Assembly: GCA_946530505.1 (NCBI GenBank) | Contig: CAMNAD010000042.1 | Span: forward strand, 1-10,970 | Reading direction: 5' to 3' | Length of the DNA: 10,970 nucleotides | From: an uncultured Bacteroidales bacterium | Lineage (GTDB): Bacteria; Bacteroidota; Bacteroidia; Bacteroidales; UBA932 | Part shown: positions 7,690-10,970 of the stretch, piece after piece | How the letters are laid out: each line of letters begins with the position of its first letter | How positions within the stretch are numbered: the first letter of the stretch is position 1 | The notes under the pieces: model-generated | Databases searched by the model: none | The model's input: only the letters and a program-made list of their open reading frames with translations | Told to the model about the DNA's origin: nothing | Made by a program: the position numbers and the translations under genes

Positions 7690-7731
7690 AATTGTCAAAT
7701 TGTCAGTAAAAGGGGGATATAATAAGCCCCT
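7690..7731 (-). promoter_or_regulatory. lon leader with tandem octamer and small hairpin
   Basis: Directly before the lon ATG the minus strand reads TGACAATT twice in tandem (7705-7690). Further upstream AGGGG (7731-7727) can pair with CCCCT (7715-7711) around a short AT-rich loop, close to the expected transcript start. No Shine-Dalgarno sequence is visible. The repeat and hairpin could affect translation or mRNA stability, or be chance; nothing known to me matches them. Confidence 0.35.
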
Positions 7732-7732
7732 G

Positions 7733-7763
7733 CAAATATAGTCAATCTCCGTGCCACTGTCAA
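7733..7763 (-). promoter_or_regulatory. Bacteroidota-type promoter of lon
   Basis: The minus strand has TTGAC at 7763-7759 and TATATTTG at 7740-7733, twenty bases between TTG and the -7 box, which matches the Bacteroidota housekeeping sigma pattern. The start at 7689 leaves a leader of about 40 bases. It drives lon and probably ung, coaD and the thioredoxin-like gene. Confidence 0.8.
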
Positions 7764-7780
7764 GAAAAGCCATTTAGGAT

Positions 7781-7811
7781 TTTGATTATTAAAAAATTAA
7801 CTCTATTTTTG
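7781..7811 (+). promoter_or_regulatory. Bacteroidota-type promoter of the HU gene
   Basis: TTTG at 7781-7784, nineteen bases, then TATTTTTG at 7804-7811 is an exact match to the TTTG-N19-TAnnTTTG pattern. The ATG at 7849 leaves a leader of about 30 bases. The promoter is back to back with that of lon: their upstream boxes are only 17 bases apart. Confidence 0.85.
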
Positions 7812-7848
7812 CAATCCCAAAAAGGGACTAACTAGATTTACTACTATT

Positions 7849-8124
7849 ATGACTAAAGCAGACATTGTTAACGAGATCGCCAAAAACACCGGCATCGAGA
7901 AAATTCAGGTTCAGGTTGTCGTTGAAGAATTCATGGCAGCTGTAAAAGGTTCAATTTCAAAGGGTCAGCCTGTTTACCTCCGTGGCTTCGGCAGCTTTAT
8001 CATCAAGCACCGCGCTCAGAAAGCCGCCCGTAACATTACAAAGAAGACCACCATCAACATCCCTGCACACGATGTTCCGGCCTTCAAGCCTGCAAAAGTC
8101 TTCATCGCCTCTCTCCAGAAATAA
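7849..8124 (+). CDS. HU family DNA-binding protein
   Basis: A 91-residue histone-like protein of the HU/IHF family, which binds and bends DNA as a dimer and helps package the nucleoid. It has the N-terminal helical dimerisation part (about 1-40), the GFGSF turn at 46-50, the RN pair (61-62) that starts the beta arm, an arm proline at P72, and FKP at 79-81 near the end, the usual HU/IHF layout with full length. Which of the several HU paralogues of Bacteroidota it is cannot be told from the sequence, so no symbol is given. Its strong promoter fits an abundant protein. The mS38/bS22-like gene follows 18 bases after its stop without a terminator, so the two are probably cotranscribed. Confidence 0.95.
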   Translation: MTKADIVNEIAKNTGIEKIQVQVVVEEFMAAVKGSISKGQPVYLRGFGSFIIKHRAQKAARNITKKTTINIPAHDVPAFKPAKVFIASLQK

Positions 8125-8142
8125 TTTTTAAACTTTAGACAT

Positions 8143-8232
8143 ATGCCTAGCGGAAAGAAGAGAAAAAGACATAAAATGGCTACGCACAAGCGTAAAAAAC
8201 GCTTGCGCCTCAACAGACACAAGAAGAAATAG
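8143..8232 (+). CDS. AURKAIP1/COX24 (mS38/bS22-like) mini ribosomal protein
   Basis: A 29-residue, extremely basic protein beginning MPSGKKRKRHKM and ending NRHKKK: 16 of 29 residues are Lys or Arg, three more are His, and there is no acidic residue. This matches the short Bacteroidota proteins annotated as AURKAIP1/COX24 domain-containing. The domain is known from mitochondrial small-subunit protein mS38 (AURKAIP1, yeast Cox24) and actinobacterial bS22, so it is expected to bind rRNA of the 30S subunit; that role here is by family, not shown. The ATG lies within CATATG, and a second Met at residue 12 would leave too little of the domain. It is followed directly by an intrinsic terminator and is probably the end of the HU transcript. 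It falls below the length cutoff of many gene finders. Confidence 0.88.
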   Translation: MPSGKKRKRHKMATHKRKKRLRLNRHKKK

Positions 8233-8236
8233 TCGA

Positions 8237-8276
8237 CAGAGGCTCGTACGGGGGATCCGGCGGGCCTCTGGTTTTT
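8237..8276 (+). terminator. Intrinsic terminator after the HU - mini ribosomal protein unit
   Basis: CAGAGGC (8237-8243) pairs perfectly with GCCTCTG (8264-8270), and 8244-8247 can extend the stem with 8260-8263 using two wobble pairs, giving 11 pairs around a 12-base loop. A G and then five T (8272-8276) follow. It begins four bases after the TAG stop. Some readthrough may supply the RNase E/G gene, since no clear promoter is seen at 8271-8302. Confidence 0.82.
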
Positions 8277-8302
8277 AAAAGAACACCAATTATTTTCCAC
8301 TA

Positions 8303-9871
8303 ATGGACGAACAGAAAGTCGAAAAAGACCTTGTCGTCGAAGAAAGCCTTGCGGAAGTGCGAATCGCGCTGATGGAGAATCATCGCCTTATCGAACTCAA
8401 CAGGGAATCGAACGAGGGTCACAGTTTTTCGGTGGGAAGCGTTTTCCTCGGAAGAGTAAAGAAACTACTCCCCGCCCTGAACGCGGCTTTCGTGGACATC
8501 GGGGACAGCAAAGAGGCATTCATCCATTACCTCGATCTTGGTTTTCATTTCACCGCCTTCGACACTTTCGTGCGCGAAAGCAATCCGAACAAGAATCTGA
8601 AGGACCTGTACAGTTCTATCAAGCTGGGGCCCGTGCTCGGGAAGGAAGGACGTATAGAAGACCACCTCAAGGTAGGGCAGATGATTATCGCCCAGATTGT
8701 CAAGGAACCCATATCCACCAAAGGCTCGCGCCTGACTGCGGAAATTTCATTGGCAGGACGCAACATAGTGCTGATGCCTTTTGCCGACAAGGTCAACGTG
8801 TCGCAGAAGATATCGAGCAAAGAGGAGAAAAAACGGCTTGAAACTCTTGTAAAGAGCATTCTTCCAAAGAATTACGGAGCCATCATCCGCACCGCCGCCG
8901 AAGGCAAGAATGCCAGCGTGCTGGTTGCCGAGGTCCAGAGCCTCATCGACAAATGGGAAAGTTCCTGGAAGAAGATCGCGAAGAACAAGGGCATGCAGCT
9001 TCTCTTCACCGAGTACTCCAAAACCACCACAATCCTCAGGGACCTGCTCAACGATTCGTTCAGCAATATCTATGTGAACGACGAGAAGATCTACGAGGAA
9101 ACCAGAAAGTACATCTCCCTCATTTCCCCTGAGCAGGAGAAAATCGTCAAACTCTACGACGGCAAGGAGCCCATCTTCGATCACTTCGAAGTGACGCGCC
9201 AGATAAAGAGCTCCTTCGGAAAGGTCGTCCCGATGAAGCAGGGTGCCTACCTTGTAATTGAGACTACCGAGGCGCTGAATGTCATAGACGTCAACAGCGG
9301 CATACGCGCAAAGACCTCCGACCAGGAGGAGAACACCTTCGAGGTGAACAAGCTTGCCGCAGAAGAAATTGCGAGGCAGCTGCGCCTCCGCGATATGGGT
9401 GGCATAGTAATCGTGGACTTCATCGACATGGAGACACAGGAGCACCGCAACGAGCTGTTCAAGTACATGACCGAACTTATGAGCACCGACAGGGCGAAGC
9501 ACAACGTGCTGCCTCTCACCAAGTTCGGGCTGATGCAGATCACCCGCCAGCGCATCCGTCCGGTAACGGAGATAAATGTGCTGGAAAAGTGTCCTCTTTG
9601 CCACGGCACAGGCAAGATCGCCTCGACAGTCATCATCGACGAGCAGGTGGAACGCAGCCTCGCCTACTATGTGCAGGACAAGGGCATCAAGGACCTCACC
9701 CTGCGCACGAGTCCTATACTCGGAGCATACCTGAGCCGCGGTTCTTTCGGCTCGTCCTATGTTTCGAAATGGAAACGCAAGTACCGTTGCAAGCTGAAAC
9801 TGGTGGAATCCACCTCGAACAGTATCCTGCAATATGAATTTCTGAACGCTGAAGGAGAGGTCCTCGATTGA
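8303..9871 (+). CDS. rng: Ribonuclease E/G family protein
   Basis: A 522-residue endoribonuclease of the RNase E/G family, which cuts single-stranded RNA in rRNA maturation and mRNA decay. The S1 RNA-binding domain (about 40-135; GSVFLGRVKKLLPALNAAFV) contains an insertion of roughly 40 residues that I know from Bacteroidota members. The catalytic part has the two metal-binding aspartates D329 (NVIDVNSG) and D372 (VDFIDM), and the zinc-link CPLCHGTG at 430-437 that joins subunits. The length is close to RNase G (about 490) and lacks the long disordered degradosome tail of E. coli RNase E, so the rng symbol fits, though the split between the two is loose in this phylum. Start ATG lies 33 bases after the previous terminator stem. 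The final codons form part of its own terminator. Confidence 0.95.
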   Translation: MDEQKVEKDLVVEESLAEVRIALMENHRLIELNRESNEGHSFSVGSVFLGRVKKLLPALNAAFVDIGDSKEAFIHYLDLGFHFTAFDTFVRESNPNKNLKDLYSSIKLGPVLGKEGRIEDHLKVGQMIIAQIVKEPISTKGSRLTAEISLAGRNIVLMPFADKVNVSQKISSKEEKKRLETLVKSILPKNYGAIIRTAAEGKNASVLVAEVQSLIDKWESSWKKIAKNKGMQLLFTEYSKTTTILRDLLNDSFSNIYVNDEKIYEETRKYISLISPEQEKIVKLYDGKEPIFDHFEVTRQIKSSFGKVVPMKQGAYLVIETTEALNVIDVNSGIRAKTSDQEENTFEVNKLAAEEIARQLRLRDMGGIVIVDFIDMETQEHRNELFKYMTELMSTDRAKHNVLPLTKFGLMQITRQRIRPVTEINVLEKCPLCHGTGKIASTVIIDEQVERSLAYYVQDKGIKDLTLRTSPILGAYLSRGSFGSSYVSKWKRKYRCKLKLVESTSNSILQYEFLNAEGEVLD

Positions 9872-9891
9872 TTGACGGGGACCTCTTTTTT
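9856..9891 (+). terminator. Intrinsic terminator overlapping the end of the RNase E/G gene
   Basis: AGAGGTCC (9856-9863), inside the coding sequence, pairs with GGACCTCT (9879-9886). Three further pairs (9864-9866 with 9876-9878, one wobble) leave a nine-base loop that holds the TGA stop. The T run 9886-9891 follows, and its last two T plus A9892 are the stop codon of the converging gene. On the minus strand the same stem is not followed by T, so it looks one-directional. Confidence 0.85.
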
Positions 9892-10970
9892 ACAGGAGTT
9901 TCTGCAGTATCTCCTGAAGTTTTTCTTCCGGACCTTCGAGATGCACGGTAGTCTGCGTATGCGTAAGGGCCTCTCCCGGAGCAAGCGCGGCGGCCGGCGA
10001 AGAGGACTCAATCTCGTAGAACGGACCCATCAGCGTGCCGTCCTCGGTAGGGCCGTCGTTGTAGGAGTTCAGGGCATCTCCGCCGAAGGCGTCATCCTGC
10101 TCTCCCCACTGGGAATTCACGAAGCGAGCATCGCGCGGAGGAATGGCAGTCAGCAGGATGGTAAGAGTGCCCTGGACCGGGTCGAATGCCAGCACCCTGC
10201 CCTTCGAGCGCGTGCCGCTGACACCTATCTTGGAACGGAATTTCCCGTCTATGCTGAATTCTATCAACCCGTTTTCCGCTTTCAGGCGGCCTTCCGGCAT
10301 CGGGCCGAAGTAATCGTCTTTCACTACCCTGCCCTCTCCTTCTTCGTCGTAGGGGATGAACACGGTAGTGGTCTCGGAAGGATTGAACATGCCCAGCATC
10401 CATACCGACGGCATGCCGCTCTCCTCGGTCCAGGGCTCTACTCCCTTGTTGGTGATGGTGTTTTCGCTGGTGTAGGCGACGGACTGCAGGCCCTTCACCC
10501 CGGTGCCCAGGAGTTGTTCGAGCATATCCGCACCGAGAAGGCTGATCTTCCGCTGCATGCGCATCCGGAACTCCGCGCCCTTGGCATTGACAAGGGTGAC
10601 ATCCTTTCCGAAAGTGGCTGTGGACGAGCTCTTTGCGACCGTCTCGAAGGTATCGGTGTCGAAAGGCGCGGGGACTTTCCAGTTGGGGAAAATCTGTTCC
10701 GCTCCCTTGGCGAAGTACCAGGAGTTCTCTCCCCCTTCCGGTCCCAGCCAGAAACGTTCCTCGCCTCCGTAATTGTTGAACTGCGGGCTGACTTCGCCGG
10801 ACTCTATGAACTTATGGTTGATCCATCCGAAACTGCGTCCCTTTTCGCCCGCTGCGGTGGATGTCGCTATCCTTCCCTGCCAGGCCGGCACCGCCAGCAC
10901 CCTCGCCTTGCCGTCCGGCGAAGAGAGTTCTACCGTTTCTATCCCCTTGTTTTCCAGGAACTGTTTGTCG
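9890..10970 (-). CDS. DUF6786-like protein, 5' part missing
   Basis: About 360 residues are in the window; the frame stays open to base 10970, so the N-terminus lies outside it. A GTG at 10900 is internal and not the start: codons upstream read on as an in-frame segment ending SSPDGKARV. Features seen are SFGWINHKF, NNYGGEERFWLGPEGG and FPNWKVPAPFDT near the visible beginning, then a beta-rich body with many aromatic residues. These patterns fit the DUF6786 family of Bacteroidota, for which I know no proven function; the GWIN and GGEERFWLGPEGG pattern recalls sugar-binding or galactose-mutarotase-like folds, but that is inference. Members I know often carry an N-terminal export or lipoprotein signal, which would be outside the window. 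It converges on the RNase E/G gene, the two stop codons lying 18 bases apart, and ends in EKLQEILQKLL. Its own terminator is not evident. Confidence 0.78.
   Translation of the reverse strand, partial: DKQFLENKGIETVELSSPDGKARVLAVPAWQGRIATSTAAGEKGRSFGWINHKFIESGEVSPQFNNYGGEERFWLGPEGGENSWYFAKGAEQIFPNWKVPAPFDTDTFETVAKSSSTATFGKDVTLVNAKGAEFRMRMQRKISLLGADMLEQLLGTGVKGLQSVAYTSENTITNKGVEPWTEESGMPSVWMLGMFNPSETTTVFIPYDEEGEGRVVKDDYFGPMPEGRLKAENGLIEFSIDGKFRSKIGVSGTRSKGRVLAFDPVQGTLTILLTAIPPRDARFVNSQWGEQDDAFGGDALNSYNDGPTEDGTLMGPFYEIESSSPAAALAPGEALTHTQTTVHLEGPEEKLQEILQKLL

Noticed and set aside
7690..7773. Upstream ATG of lon at 7773
   Set aside because: The TATATTTG box lies downstream of it, so the transcript would not include this codon, and the 28 added residues are not part of the Lon domain.
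8016..8300. A 94-codon minus-strand frame with hydrophobic stretches, resembling a small membrane protein
   Set aside because: The hydrophobic runs are the reverse complement of Lys/Arg codons of the mini ribosomal protein. The frame also crosses the HU end and the terminator.
8747..9832. A 361-codon open frame antisense to the RNase E/G gene
   Set aside because: It mirrors a well-supported gene and shows no domain or promoter of its own.

Overview
The window looks like a chromosomal core region of a Bacteroidota bacterium, most likely Bacteroidales; genus cannot be fixed from the sequence. The evidence is three promoters of the phylum's type (TAnnTTTG box with a TTG/TTTG box 18-20 bases upstream), short AT-rich intergenic gaps between GC-richer genes, weak or absent Shine-Dalgarno sequences, a Bacteroidota-type secreted M16 protease, a DUF6786-like protein, and an HU - tiny basic ribosomal protein - RNase E/G gene order.

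Layout. Bases 1-130 carry a 50-base tandem repeat whose copies fold into hairpins. It lies just downstream of a six-gene run on the minus strand, read from right to left: lon (ATP-dependent protease), ung (uracil-DNA glycosylase), coaD (phosphopantetheine adenylyltransferase, apparently with a TTG start), an exported thioredoxin-like protein, a secreted M16 zinc peptidase, and a small four-cysteine TSCPD-domain protein. Lon-ung-coaD-thioredoxin are joined by stop/start overlaps. A second promoter lies before the M16 gene, which is joined to the TSCPD gene by TAATG. At 7690-7848 lon and HU diverge, each with a clear promoter. On the plus strand follow the HU gene, an unlisted 29-residue mS38/bS22-like (AURKAIP1/COX24) ribosomal protein, a terminator, and an RNase E/G gene whose own terminator begins inside its coding sequence. 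The last gene, a DUF6786-like protein on the minus strand, converges on RNase E/G and runs off the right edge.

Roles. Most genes are housekeeping: protein quality control (Lon), uracil repair (Ung), CoA synthesis (CoaD), nucleoid structure (HU), translation (the mS38/bS22-like protein) and RNA processing (RNase E/G). The thioredoxin-like protein and M16 peptidase act outside the cytoplasm. I found no tRNA, rRNA, CRISPR array, insertion sequence, phage or defence gene. The points worth a second look are the hairpin repeat array, the overlooked mini-protein, the coaD start, the lon leader and the compact terminators; I see no convincing new multi-gene system.
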